The notes under the pieces were generated by a model. It was given only the letters and a program-made list of their open reading frames with translations, was not told the DNA's origin and made no database searches. This document shows, piece by piece, positions 1 to 12,409 of a DNA stretch of 64,000 nt; position 1 is the stretch's first letter, and every line of letters starts with the position of its first letter. The DNA comes from Bryum argenteum (taxonomy: Eukaryota; Streptophyta; Bryopsida; Bryales; Bryaceae): contig CM073328.1 in assembly GCA_037043015.1 (NCBI GenBank), forward strand, positions 5,815,409 to 5,879,408. The letters run 5' to 3'. The position numbers and the translations under genes are program-made.

Positions 1-51
1 ATTTGTTAAGCCTTATTTCATATTCTCAAAATGCTGCACTTATTGTTGCAG

Positions 52-416
52 GTGGGAAGAGTGGTGGAAGGACCAACTGAGTTTTACTCAGCCAGACTGA
101 CGAAGAAAGAGCAGAAGCAGACGTTCGCAGATGAGCTTCTTTCAAATCCTACTCTCAAATCCTACAGGTTCTCTTCTTATATACATATACAGAATCTTTT
201 TAATCACTTGTTTGCTTTCGATATATAATCACATAAAAGCACCTTCCTAATCTCAAATGAGTTCTTCGATATGTTGGATTATTAACAGCTTTTTGGGGGG
301 TTTGTGATGGCAGAAAGCGGAAGTACTTGCAGATTCAAGAGCAGAAAGAGCTAGGTGGCAAGAAAAGTTATAAGCAGAAGAAGAATCGACAAAAAGCATC
401 TTCTGTTAAGGATTAG
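52..416 (+). CDS. FCF2-type pre-rRNA processing protein, C-terminal exons (5' end off window)
   Basis: Two exons are visible, 52-167 and 314-416, joined by a GT-AG intron. The acceptor CAG is at 49-51, the donor GT at 168, the acceptor CAG at 311-313 and the stop TAG at 414-416. The joined frame reads VGRVVEGPTEFYSARLTKKE, then ADELLSNPTLKSYRKRKYLQ, and ends in a Lys/Gln-rich tail. This is the signature of the Fcf2 C-terminal domain (yeast Fcf2, human DNTTIP2), a nucleolar factor in early 18S pre-rRNA processing. The phase at the splice (AG|A = Arg) restores the family's SYRKRK motif, which supports the exon model. The N-terminal part lies upstream of the window. Function is inferred from family similarity recognised by eye. 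Confidence 0.87.
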
Positions 417-3400
417 GTTTATATTATTCAACTCAGTTTTTTTCAGTTTAGAAAATCTTAGAATTAGTTAGATTAGAGTATGGTGCAAATTTTTACGAGG
501 ATACTGAAGACCATGGTCACCCATGATGTTGTTTGAGAAAGCCATTTGATATTATGGAATTTTTTCGAAGTTCCTCAGTACCACTCCATCTTATGAACAA
601 ATTTCAGATTCAGCAGCCCTTACTCTGGATTTTATCAACACCATGATTCCTTTGTCTACCGAAAATGGTTGGATTTTCTTTTTCCAAATGGCATGAGGCT
701 TTTAGAAAAGAAAGTGTGTCTTTAGATATCATTAGAACTTGCACATTAATATCAAATCTTGGATTCTTTGTGAGATGAGTGTTGAATCCAATTCTTGTTT
801 ATCCAGAGGGAGTAGCCATTTTTTGCACAATTTCATGTAAAGAGTGTGACTGCAATAGTATATTGTGTGAAGAGCTTGCACAAGACCCATTGCATGGAAT
901 ACATCAATACACAATCTTGTACTTCCTTGCGAAGAGATAGGATTGAGTGATAACTCTTATGCACACAAGTAAGTTTGAGCGGTCTCAGTTTTAGTGTTTT
1001 GGCTTTTGAGGGTTAAATATTGAGAGAAAATTAGTATTGTAAAGTGTAGAAAACAAGATCTATTGATAATTAATTTTGTGCAATGTGTATCACATCGTAG
1101 ATATCTATATTATACTCTTTCAGGACATGTGCCATCTAAACCTAAAAGTTGTAGGGCAAACATATATAATAGCTTAGACAATTTGGGTTATATCCGGGGT
1201 TTTCATGGTAAACAAAAAAAAATTATGTTTCTTGTTGATGAGTGATCTACATATCAAACTCTTTATTAAGAGCATAATGCTTGTTTTGAGTAGCTTATAT
1301 TTGTAGAAAGTGCCAAAGTTACTCGAGGAATTAATAAAACCCTTGAACACTTAAGTATTCACAGTTTATATGATGTGAAGTTCTTTGTATTGTTTCACAC
1401 TCACTTTTATCATCACTAAAAATTATTGTGTTTTACCCTATAATAAAGGGATAATAAACAACTTATATTAAAATTTAACGATTATTTCAGAATTTATTTT
1501 TTGAGATTATTTCTACATATTCTAGAATTCTAAAAAGACTTTGTTTAGATTCAAAGTTAATTTGTATTTTCTATTTACATGATTTATCAATAATCAATCG
1601 ATAATAACGTAAATTTTACGAATTTGCACTTAATTTCATCTTCACATCGATCTCTCAATTCCTTAATTGGTTTAGAAAAGGTTTAAGCCTCACAAATGAC
1701 TACATTTTTCAGCGTCAACTACTACATCTTTTTATCGAAGTACCTCAAAATGATTCAAAGCAACATTGTTGATGAGCATAAAAGTATTCAAGTGCCTAAA
1801 AAGATCGCATTAAAATTTGGTAAATGGTTCACCTTGTGTACGTATGAAGCTTGTAGATTCAATCACTTTAACTTGACTATATTTACTTCATTGTCTTCGA
1901 ATATCAATAAGTTGAATAATTAAGTTGTCAAAATCTTATTGAAATCTTAAACGAGCAATCTTCTCAAGTATGCTTATAGATATATCGGTTCATTCATCTT
2001 ATTGTTTAAAAATGCCAAGTTAATAACTTATAATGCAATCCAAATGTGGACAAAACTACCATAATACTCTCCACTGGTGTATGATTAACATTATGATGTA
2101 TAGAGAGATTCAAATATCTTACAACTGCATGACAAGTCATTCTCCTGGGACTTGATTCATCTACATCTTGTTGGTAAGTAATCATATTCCTTATCATCTA
2201 TTATTTTACTCTGAACTTCAATGTATATTTTCTTTCTATTCTAATCAGTTTCTTTTGCATTTGATACCTTCATTGCTTCATTGTTAAGACAAAATGTTAT
2301 ATGCAATCTTATCATTGCATACATGCAAATAATACATATAATGCAACATAAAAATTCTTCTTAGCTAAAAAACTTCATATATTATCATACCTGTTATATG
2401 TATGACTTTACAAGCTTGGTATAGTGTGTGCTTGTTGTGTGTTCTTTCTTATGGTGTTAAACTATATGAAAGTTGATGAAGATAATGAATATTACGAAAC
2501 AGATATATATTTCACTAATCATATAAAGTACAATAAGAGTACATTGTATTTTGTGATATTATAAAAGTCAATGTCATAGTTCTAGAAGTTATATTCAATG
2601 ATTCATTAGGAATGTAATTGGAATGAAATGTTCTCAAAGTGAAATAATATATCGTAATCTTTACGTTTAAGTTTCAAAAACTAAACATTAATTGAGTGTC
2701 ATGACTTTCAAATGGAGTAGTTACCTTTGATTTGATGCGATTTCTTGACTTGATTTCTTTTATCTTGTATGAATAGAGTTCCAAGGAAAAAAATTTACCC
2801 AATGTATGTAGAGACTTGATCTTGACAATTACACAGTTGTCGCTGAACAAAATTTATTTTGTGAGGAATGATGAAAGAAGTATTACTATGTTTAAAGTTC
2901 TAAGTGTTTTTTTTTTTAATTTAAAGAGTAAAAGTATATACTATCATGACAGTATGAAGCTTATTTCATATTATCCATGGTCCTAAATTTCATACTTCCA
3001 TATCAATCAATAGTTTATTTTCAGTTTATACATAAGTATATACTAAAAGCAACTATAGGTATAAACGACAGCCTTTCTAAGTAATTTTTTTAGCAAATAT
3101 AGTAGTAAATTTATTCGACATTATTTTAAACATGTAAAATTTCACAAAAAATAAATCTTTAAAATAACAATATCTCAAAATTTGTGTCGTCCAATCAGGT
3201 GACATATATAGATCTGTTGGGAAAAAACACCGCAACTACACTTTAAGAACCTAAGTAAAATATGCAGCGGATTTCAGTAGTCAAAGACATTGATTTGGTT
3301 GACCATTCACAAGTATACACATTTTTTAACTGCAGCGAAATTAGTAGTCAAAGACGTTGATTTGGTTGACCACTCAAAAGTACAAACACTTTTTAACTGC

Positions 3401-4392
3401 AACGGTATCCCCCTATTTGCAACAACCTTGTAAATATAACTGTGAAAGTCTATCATTTACATTTCCAATATTTACACTCCATAAGCGCACGTGCGGTTGC
3501 TGAAAGTAAATATGTGCAGCAAAAAGTTTCATACATTTAAACGTGGATTCCATTTTTCAAGGAACAAAGGGATGTGTATCTTTAGAAATAGAAGTACATC
3601 TGAAAAGCACATTGGAAAATACTTGGAATGTTCTTATATCTCATTCAGCATCTTTCTCTATGACATGTTTTCTTTATATCTATTATTAAATACAACATTG
3701 ATCTACTGACACATTTATTTCAAGGTAGTTAATGGTTGCAACTTCCTTTCAAACATCAAATAGTCCTTACATAGTCAAACTGCACCCATACTAAATATCA
3801 TGCACTTTTACAACTTACAATCAAAGAAGCTCCAACTATTTTGAAAGGACTGAACTTCTCTCCCATCAATCATCCAATAGAACAGAATGAGATCACCGAT
3901 GTCCTTTAAGAATATGCTTTCCTTCGATCTGGCCCATTCAGTCTGACAAGCAAATAAAGGAAGAGCTTACAAAAGACTTGAACTAGTCAAGACGCACGTT
4001 CTAATATGACAGCATCAGAGGCACTTTCTGAATGGAAACTGCCAATGAACCGACACTGCTATCTCTGCACAGAATCGTCGCAGTACTGAAACATGGTTGA
4101 CGAGTAAACAAAGAGCAGGAAATGAAGTGGGCAGCAGAGAAAAGTGTGACTCATGCATGCAACTGACTGAGAGATCTGAGACCAGAAACGTATAAGACCT
4201 ATGAAATCAAAGGGTTAGAGACGAGTGCTTGTGTCAGCTGAGATTTGACAAATATTAGAATATTTGCACATTCAAAATCTTTACATTCTGAGAAAGTAGA
4301 TACTAGCACATACCATAAAATGTGAGACATAGAATAAAAGCATGAGGTGAAAGTCCTCTTGCCCTCGAAAATTTGACTGTATGTGCGGCCCT
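417..4392. other. Intergenic, no supported gene
   Basis: AT-rich DNA between the FCF2 gene and the convergent SPX gene. Short open frames occur on both strands, but none has splice-consistent extensions or a recognisable motif. The part next to 4393 (about 3.9-4.39 kb) is the likely 3' UTR and flank of the SPX gene. The only clear structure is a 68-bp direct duplication at 3264-3398. Confidence 0.55.
3264..3398. repeat. 68-bp tandem duplication (two units)
   Basis: Two consecutive imperfect copies begin with GCAGCG at 3264 and 3332. Both contain AGTAGTCAAAGAC followed by TTGATTTGGTTGACCA, and both end in TTTTTAACTGCA. No coding frame is associated. It looks like a local slippage or unequal-exchange duplication. 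Confidence 0.8.
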
Positions 4393-5869
4393 CTAGAGGG
4401 CCACGGCAACTGGGCTGCTCTTCCTCTCATCAATCACAACCCCGAACTTCTCATCGCAGTCCACTCGGCTCATGGGCGGCAGGGAGTAGATGCTTCGAGT
4501 TGAGCTCTGTCGGATCTCTTTCATGGTCCTCAGAGCGACGACGGTGCTCCTGTAGATCGTCTCGACAGCTTCTCCGGGGGTAAAAGGGAGGCCTTGGCCA
4601 TTATTGTTGCCTGCAGAAAAGGCTTGTGCACTAGTTTCCTGCTCCAATTGACTACAAATCGACTCTAATGGTGAGACGGGGAACAGAGAGTGCAAGTTAT
4701 TCTCGCACTCACGCACCAGTTTGGAGAGCAGCTCGGTTGTGAAAAATGGCTGGAGCAATACACTCTGTATAAACGGCAGGCGGAGCACCGTGCCCGTCAC
4801 CTTATCATGTTTCTTCAAAATCTTTACAAGCCCTGCAACAGAAGCTGCACTACATCAGCTCGTATTCACAAATGTGTTTTAACTACATCATCACCTATCC
4901 ACAAAGGTAGAAGGAACTTTAGTTGATTACTATCGACTTCACAATGGTGTGAACTCCCGATCTACATCGTGATCTACCAATTTCGGATTCAGAAATGCTT
5001 ACTCACCTGTGTAGTTCAGGGATGAGTAATTCTCCAGCAAGACCATCTCCCCATGGAAGGAGACTATATCCCGCAAAATCTTTAGCAGCTCCTCATTGCC
5101 TCCACTCTCGTTGGCACGACCTTTGTTGGCTGCTTGCTCTTTCTTCACCCTCTCAATCCTATACTTCAGCTCCTAAATATGACAAACAAAGCTATATCAG
5201 CAAACTTGAAAACAAAGCCAGAGAGAAAAAATGTGGCAGATACATACACATCTGTGCTTACAAAGCAGGAAGCAGTAACAAGAGGATAAGCAACAGAAAC
5301 ATACTTGATCAACAGAAACATTGCATATCACCAGTAAGAGTCTCAGGGAAAGCGAAGGGCACCTGAAGGCGAATAACGTACTCCTCTTCTTTCTCAATGA
5401 AGAAGACGTTCAACTTGTTCAACTCCTTATTCAGGAGGCTCACAAAGTCCACCTCCGAGGAAGCACTATCATCCTCTGCGCGCTTCACTCGTTTCGGCCG
5501 CCTCTCAATCGACGGATCATCACTCTCAACGCTCGAAACAGCAGACAGCAAAGGACTGTTACCTCCCGATGCCGAGCCAGTTCTCCCGAACCTAACACCA
5601 TCTCCCGATGAATACTTCGAGAGCAAGTACTCTTGAACAGAGACGCGGCCGCCAGCCTCACTCTGCCGCCGCAATTCTTTATCCACAGCATCGACAATTG
5701 AATGATCCACGGAAGCATTTGCCGTTTTCGCAAAAGCAACATCAGAGATGCATACCGGCGTTTGCATATTCTTCAAGCTCTTCTTCAGCTTTTTGTACGA
5801 TATAAAATGCGGCCGCCACTCCGGCATCGTCTCCTCAATCTGACTCTGCAACCGCTTGCCGAACTTCAT
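4393..5869 (-). CDS. SPX-domain protein (SPX1/2/3-like), inositol-pyrophosphate/phosphate sensor
   Basis: Three exons on the minus strand: 5869-5363, 5172-5007 and 4832-4393. GT-AG junctions and phases (0, then 1) fit exactly and give 370 residues. I chose the ATG at 5869 because it yields the family-standard MKFGKRLQ start; the frame stays open a little upstream, but only to a GTG. The SPX domain fills roughly residues 1-240. It has Tyr25 and Lys29 in the first helix pair and the basic segment KILKKHDK at about 228-235, which in this family form the inositol-pyrophosphate pocket. The QPFFTTELL block follows. There is no EXS, MFS or RING domain after SPX, so this is a stand-alone SPX protein, a class that binds PHR transcription factors and restrains the phosphate-starvation response in nucleus or cytoplasm. 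The linker at about residues 90-150 is acidic and Ser-rich. The family is certain; the exact paralogue number is not. Confidence 0.93.
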
Positions 5870-7561
5870 CTTGCCGACCGTCACTCACACGCTCACCAAA
5901 AAACCTCAAAAATACTAAAAACACTCCGTTCGCAACCAAATCACTACGAGTGCGATTTCACTTGCATTCTCAACGTGCACTGAGTCCTTCCGTTAAACTC
6001 GAAGCTCGTAGTTGATCCCAACATACTTCCGCTCGTTTTCGCACAAAAACTTCAAATCTCCACCAAATCACCTGTAAAGACTATCAATCGAAAGCGCTCG
6101 TTCACGTCGATTGAATGAAGAGAGAGATCACAGCCGGGGCGCACAAACAAAGATTGCTTAAGACGAATTCAATCGCTCGCAAGCAAGTTCAATCGAGCAA
6201 GACGGGGCTTCGGGGAGAGCTCTGGTTAAAAGATAACCGGGCCCTATGGAGGCTTATATTACCGAGCCCAGCCGACAAACCATGGTAAGTTTTAACCACA
6301 CCCCGGGGTAAATGGCCCCATTATGGGCCCCCTTAAGGGGCCCCTTTTTTAATACTTTAATTTTGGGGTAATTTTGGGGTATTTTTTTTGGGCATAATGG
6401 AGAATGGATATGCAGGAATATGCTGAGAGATAGTTTGGTGTGAGTAGGACTCGTTGGTGAAAAGGGGCTGAGTGGGTGACGTTATAAGGTGCTGATAATA
6501 TGCCCTTGTACCTTCCAATAAACATGGGAAGTGATTATTAGTTGCTTGTATCTTGGAGCTTCCTTTCCTTTGGCTTTGTGTGTGTGTGTTCATTGTACCA
6601 CGCTATGTCCACTTTATGTCTTTTTTTTCTCTTCTCCTAAATAGACAAAAATAATAAATTAGAAAATATGTTGTCATTCTTTTGGGTCAAGTTGGGTAAG
6701 GTGTTTTTGCCCTTCCCTTTTTTGAAATCTATGTTTTGTTGGTGCACTATTGATTGCAAAATCATAACATATTGCTATCACAAAAAGATCACAAAAATTG
6801 TCAAAGTGGAAGTCTTTTTAACAAACCTTATACTTCAATCAAAAAGTTGTCACCTTCATCTTGTACCACGTATTAAATCCTTTGCGCAGATATTAGCCTT
6901 GTAATGGTGGAAATCACCCCAAAGTTTACAAAGCAAAGAAAGTCTAAGACTAGACGTTGAACTAAAATGAATGTCAGTCCTTCCTCACATCTTTGACCAA
7001 GAGGATATTCTTACTACAAAAACAAAATGAAGTTGAGATGCAATTCAACAAGAAATATTGAATTCAACAGTGAATGAAGGAGATATAGCTCCTCATGAAC
7101 CGTGCATTTTCTCCAATGTGGAAATGCCATTGTAAAATCAATACCAAATTTAATTGAATGAAAATTCTTCCAGTGGATTCATCTTAAGGTCATATTTGTA
7201 TAAAAGAGATATAGTTCAAAAAAATAAAATTGATCCACATAATTGGCTTGGGATCATTATACACACCTCGTGCTTTAGAACCTTAAAACAAAAGTTGCCT
7301 CTACTAAAATGCATGCCATAAATTCACAATATCTTACGTTGATTTATTTTGATTTATAGTTTGATTTTTAAAAACCGCCGTAAGCTTGTTCAAGAATGGT
7401 GCGACAACCCAACTTTATTTTTTGTTTGAAATTCGCTCACATCCTTAATCTTTAAGATTTGCAAGAACCAATGTTGCAATAATATGTAACTCGGCAACTT
7501 TCTTCTGCTTGATATAAAGTGAAGAATAAAGTGGAAAAGAATGAACTAAGTATGATATAAC
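5870..7561. other. SPX upstream region and intergenic DNA
   Basis: Holds the 5' leader and promoter of the SPX gene. It contains the twin P1BS motifs at 6406-6423 and a G/C-rich palindromic stretch near 6300-6345 (GGGCCCCCTTAAGGGGCCCC). No supported coding region is seen. Confidence 0.5.
6406..6423. promoter_or_regulatory. Two adjacent P1BS motifs (PHR1-binding type) upstream of the SPX gene
   Basis: GGATATGC (6406-6413) and GAATATGC (6416-6423) both match GNATATNC, the PHR1/PHR2 binding consensus of phosphate-starvation promoters. They start 10 bp apart, about one helical turn, and lie about 540 bp upstream of the SPX ATG. PHR-driven induction of stand-alone SPX genes through P1BS is established for the family. 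Use of these sites here is inferred. A single GNATATNC is common by chance, but two side by side are much less so. Confidence 0.6.
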
Positions 7562-7565
7562 TTAA

Positions 7566-7806
7566 CCCCTAAAGGTTCTTGATGCAAAATTGTAAAAATG
7601 GACATTCCCTTACTTTAGCCCTAAAAACTCTCAATCTAAGAATTATTTGGAAGATCCAACCATAGGATCTTGAAGTTAACTTAACCTTCCACTCACTTGC
7701 CAAAATTGAACCGTTGATTCTTCTTCATTTGTGAGATTATAATGGTCAAAGTTGGCTGAATTTTGGACTCCAAAAAGCAGTTTTCGCTTTCTTGGACCTT
7801 TAGGAG
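7566..7806. mobile_element. TTAA-flanked MITE, ~240-bp subfamily
   Basis: Flanked by TTAA at 7562-7565 and 7807-7810. The left end is CCCCTAAAGGTTCTTGATG and the right end is its imperfect inverse (CTCCTAAAGGTCC when read in). The interior has the subfamily core: a 'ggatcttgaagttaactt' block and a 'gattataatggtcaaagttg' block. It has no coding capacity. Confidence 0.75.
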
Positions 7807-8502
7807 TTAACTACAGAGGGGGTTCTTGGACCTTGTGGGTATGAGTACCTCAAAGCCCTTTGGGGGCATACCATGTTGGGTATCTCTAAGGCACCAGTGG
7901 CTAGCTAAGAACTAGCACAGTGTTCACCGCGAGAGGGGTTAGTAGTCCCACCATTGCTCTGATGACCTCCATACATACATCCAAGGATAGGTGGAACGAA
8001 ATTTTCAGTTCACACGAGCCTCTAAATAGGTCAGAGTTTCTCTTCTTCTTCCTACTCCAACTTCCTTCCATCCAAGGTCAATGGGAACAACACCACCATC
8101 CTCTCTTTTTCCTCAACCAAAAAAATCAAATTTCACCTTAGAGCCTTTTGAAGACTAATTTTCAACATCAATTAATTTTAATTTAATTTTTTTCAACAAT
8201 AATTTGAAAGAGGGTTGTTGTGAAAGCTTGAAGCTCCCAAAGAGGGATCCATAGAAGCATCAAAGGATGTGCTATGACACACCAACAACAGTTTGACCCG
8301 GGCAGGGCAGGGCAGGGTAATATTCTTAAAAAAAAGGGCTACCCTAGCTTAGCCTTGTTCAGACATGAATGCCTGAGTCTAAAATAGAATATGTTGTAGG
8401 CATATCCTCTTTTGGGCTCCCTCTCTCTCTCTACTTTCTCTTTCTACTGCTGTACCACTTGATTGCAATAACCGTGGCGCTTTTATTGTCAGGTCAGCCC
8501 GT

Positions 8503-9137
8503 TGTCAAATTTTTGGTGCCCACAATTTGAATTTGGAGATCTTGGGATGGGAAAAATCGACGGCTAGTTTATTATCAGCCGATGGAAAATAACCCATTAG
8601 CCGGTTGATTCTTGAAAACATCTGCTGAAAATTACAAGAAATTTTCTATTCTTAGTATAAAATGAGACAATTGCTGGGATGGTTTCACTTGGACAAGGGA
8701 ACTATAGGATATTCGCTAGTAAGGATGAAATTTTTCTGGAACCCTGCTTGGGATCAAGGTGTCGAAATGAGTAACTTTAGGATAGTTAGAGGGGGGTGTC
8801 TGATTGCGAGTGTGCATGTCAAATTGTTTTAAAATTTCATTGACAACCTCGCAAGCGTAGTTTTGCATAGTGGATTCTATCATTTTGGACATTCAATGTC
8901 ATCTTACACATAGTGGTGATATTGTAAACCATAGCTGTTAGCCATTGTAACTTTTTGTGCCCACAATTTGACTTTGGTGATCTAGGTAAATACCCTTGAG
9001 AGGTGTCAAACCCTATAAGTAACTTTAGGGTGTCCGAATGGCCGACCAAGGATACTAGATTCTCTTTATGTATGTTTTGAATTCTATTGACAATCTCGCA
9101 AGTGTTTTTTGCAATGTATTTTATCATTTCCGACAAC
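8503..9137. repeat. Diverged direct repeat (two ~250-bp segments)
   Basis: The segment starting near 8503 (GTGCCCACAATTTGA...) recurs from about 8947. A following block recurs too: 'gagtaactttagg', then 'cattgacaacctcgcaag', then 'atcattt' occurs at about 8770-8890 and again at about 9018-9137. The copies are clearly related but contain indels. No gene is associated. Confidence 0.6.
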
Positions 9138-10050
9138 CCCATCATATACAAAAAGATGACATTAGGTTTAGTAGCCTCAACTACGCTTGGAGAATGAAAA
9201 TCACATCATCAATATGATATCAAAAATGACCCCAGTGACCAAATTCAATTTATCACACCAAGTATATTAAATAACATACAAGCTAAACCAAAGGTTCTTC
9301 CTTCTTCCTTTTTTTAACCCAAATAAACACTTTATTTGTTTCAAAGAGAACACTACAATCTCTCAAGACACAACTCTAGTTCAATTCTTTTACCCTTAAT
9401 TATTTTTTAAAGTTTATTCCCAACAATCAATATAAATCAACCCAACTTTAGGGTAAGAAAAATAGTGACAAAACACTAAAATAAAATTATGAGAAGCGGT
9501 GACAGGGGACCGAAGTAGCCCCTTCCCCACCCGTGCACAAGAAGGCAATTAATTTCTTACCCATTTTTATCCACATCCCCAAAATAAAAATAAAATTAGG
9601 TCAAATAAAAACACTCATAAATTAGGAGCTAGATTTTGTGGAATTTCTTTTTTTTCTTTTTTTTGTTACCTTAACCGTCTTCCCCCCTTAATAAAGACTA
9701 CCCTTCATGGAATAGGGGTGGGGGGGGGCATGTTATTATTAAAATAACCAAATTAATTGATGCTACGTTGGACATGTCTCTAGGATATCCGGGTACATTC
9801 TTTGTTGCTCCCAAAAGGATATCCGTCTGTCCTGGTCCACTCTTGTACCTCCACTTGGGTACCCTCTTTACTCCATTCCCAAGGAGCCCCTTTATTTTTT
9901 CACTTTTATTTTTTAAATAATAAAATTTCATTGTTGGTTGCATGCAATTGATTGCTGTTGTAAGAAATTATTTATATCGCCAAAATGTATCTAGCTTTGT
10001 GGAGTTTTTATTTTTGTTATATAAGTTTTTTGAAACAATTAATGAATTAA

Positions 10051-10293
10051 CCCCTATAGATCCTTGATACAAAAATTGTCAAAATTATAACAAAGAAACC
10101 TTCTTCTACTTCAGGTCCAAAGAAACTCAATGTACGAATTAATTAGAAGATCCAACTGTAGGATCTTGAAGTTAACTTGACCCTTTACTCAAATGTCAAA
10201 TTTGAACTGTTAAATGCTTCCGGATTTTGGGATTATAATGGTCAAAGTTGGTTGAATTTGACCAGCCGACTTGGGTTTCTTGGATCTTTAGGG
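10051..10293. mobile_element. TTAA-flanked MITE, ~240-bp subfamily
   Basis: TTAA at 10047-10050 on the left and TCAA (one mismatch) at 10294-10297 on the right. Ends are CCCCTATAGATCCTTG and its imperfect inverse. It shares the internal blocks of the 7566 and 14094 copies in the same orientation. Confidence 0.72.
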
Positions 10294-10626
10294 TCAATTG
10301 AGAGTAATACAATCATGAACCCAAGTAGCCACCTACTTCGCGGAAGGTTGAAATGGGGCTTGTAAATTCATTGCTTTGTTGTGTGCACTCGAGGGGTCCT
10401 CGAGTTGTGTAGAGGAGGAAAAGCATTCTTGGATGGAGTTTCTATAGTTACTATTGGAAGAATTTAAGTTATAGATAGAAGTGCATGAGAGATAATTCAA
10501 CTACACAAAGCTTAAAAAGGTTAGAGTAACGTTTGTATGAAGTTTTTTTTCTCCCCTTTTAGTTGGTTATTTTACGATTCAATATTGTTGGTACTTCATT
10601 GCACTAAAATGTGTGTTCAAGATTAA

Positions 10627-10861
10627 CCCTTAAACGTCATATGCTGTCCTGATACCACACCCAAAATCTCTTTTAAAACTCCACTTTTAGCATTATTCTA
10701 TTTTTAATTTGCGTGAGCTCTATTCTAAGAAAGTATAGATCTCTTTAAGGTGCTCAGTTTGGAATTTTAAAAATTCCATTTGGTACAATGGAGTGTAAGT
10801 TATGAGCAAGATTCTCTCAAAAAAAAACCCAACCCCTCGGGCTGGGTCTGACGTTTAAGGG
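10627..10861. mobile_element. TTAA-flanked MITE, CCCTTAAACG subfamily
   Basis: TTAA at 10623-10626 and 10862-10865. The terminal inverted repeat CCCTTAAACGTCA is exact over 13 nt at both ends. The interior differs from the 240-bp subfamily, so only the ends and target preference are shared. Confidence 0.8.
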
Positions 10862-11130
10862 TTAAATGACAATTATTGTAATTGTCATTTAGGGTTTGTA
10901 CGCACAGTATGTAGTTGGAGAAGAAGTGCCAACAATGAATGTAATTCATATCTGTACTTAAATTCATTGTTACACCCTCGCTATCACCATTAATATATTT
11001 GTGTGCATACGAACCCTTGATTATATATAGATGCCCAATTAGTGTTGCCAAGCCAATGTGTTCGTTGAAGAACAAGTGATAATAGATCAATTTATCAAAC
11101 TCTCAAACAATGAACAATTGGTTGACAACA

Positions 11131-11280
11131 GTGTTGTCTTATCAGACAAAATTCCTATTCATTTGTCAAACAAAATTTAGATGAGATGTACATTTGATCC
11201 ATTGAAAATGTTTTAGGCGTACACCTCATCTAATTTGTGTTTGACAAATGAATAGGAATTTTGTCTAATAAGACAACCCT
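11131..11280. mobile_element. Foldback MITE with 11-bp target-site duplication (MULE-like)
   Basis: GGTTGACAACA occurs directly on both sides (11120-11130 and 11281-11291). The 150-bp interior is almost entirely two inverted arms of about 58 bp: GTTGTCTTAT...GACAAAATTCCTATTCATTTG and its complement. A 9-11 bp target duplication with long inverted ends is typical of Mutator-like MITEs. Assignment to that superfamily is inference. Confidence 0.75.
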
Positions 11281-12016
11281 GGTTGACAACAATGGGTTTT
11301 TATTGATACTAAATAATTTGGTAATCAATGTTGTTGTTTCCATTTAGTGTAGTCATAGCCTAAATTGCAAAAGAGAATGAAATTTGAACAACATACTTGA
11401 TACAAACTTTGTTATCGACTTTATTCAATAGAAATGTTCAACGTTATCTTGGCTAGGCGCTTTAATTAAAAAGGGGGCTCACTAATTTTGGGAAAGAATG
11501 TTACCCCCTTGATAAGTGAAAATGACTAATGGTGGTGGGGGCAGAATAAAATTTCAGGTAGGGGCAGAATATATTTTGGTACTTCAGTACCTTCTAATTA
11601 AAAAAATATAATAAATCCCCTTGTGGTAATTCACTGTACCAATATTTCCCATCAGATTAGTAAGTTTGTTGGGTCACTAAAACTTATAATCACTGGTTGG
11701 GTGACTTACTATCCGTGAACCCCAAAATATATTCTTTTTAGAGAAATATTCTATTTGAACCACATAACAAAATAAATGTGTTGTTATGAGAATGACATGT
11801 GAACACCCCTACACTTTCTTTATTTTTGGTTTGAGGTTCGAGTAGGCAATTTTGGTGGTGAATTTTTGAAATCTCTTTTAGCAATAATTTGGTACTATGA
11901 GTATGTAAATTATGCAATGGAAATTATTTGTAGGCAAAAGAATCCGCATAATTTGGGCATAATTTGGAATCTATAAAAAATTATCAAGACCAAGATTGAA
12001 TTCTCTTGGTCCTTTA

Positions 12017-12409
12017 GAGCATGCCCAGCCATGTGCTTTCAGTCGGGCTGATCGACTGCATGAAAAGCTTGTAGCCGCCACTCGGCTCGGCGTCGCAACC
12101 CCACCCTAGTCCCTAGGCCAGGAGACAGGGGAGAGGAAAAGGCTGCTCACCAATCACATTTGCTCACAAGCCGGTTATAATAGGAATTATTTTCTGCCAG
12201 TAAAGTCTCTACTACATGGCACACTTTCATTGGTAAATGTGGACGCTAAAATGTGAATGAAAGCATGTGATAACTTGGAGTTGCGGTGTCCTAAAATTTG
12301 AGAGACCTCAAACCTCTTGACGGGGTCACAGGGATACTGTGTGGTCCGGGTTCCTCACACTCCAAACAAGGCTCCACTCTCCAATCCACAATGCGGGTTG
12401 GGCATGCTC
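12017..12409. mobile_element. Tourist-like MITE (PIF/Harbinger type)
   Basis: Terminal inverted repeat GAGCATGCCCA...TGGGCATGCTC flanked by TTA on both sides (12014-12016 and 12410-12412). TTA target duplications and ends of this kind are the hallmark of PIF/Harbinger-derived Tourist elements. Length is 393 bp and there is no transposase. Confidence 0.78.

Noticed and set aside
4690..5366. Plus-strand frames at 4690-4926 and 4995-5366
   Set aside because: They are antisense shadows of SPX exons and introns.
5870..5884. Upstream in-frame extension of the SPX protein (extra residues before MKFGK)
   Set aside because: The extension begins with GTG, not ATG, and the family starts at MKFGK; the ATG at 5869 is preferred.
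7566..7806. Assignment of the CCCCTAAA-ended elements to Tourist/PIF
   Set aside because: Flanks are TTAA on both sides and the empty site in unit A has a single TTAA, which fits a 4-bp duplication better than 3-bp TAA. The alternative is kept open in the findings.
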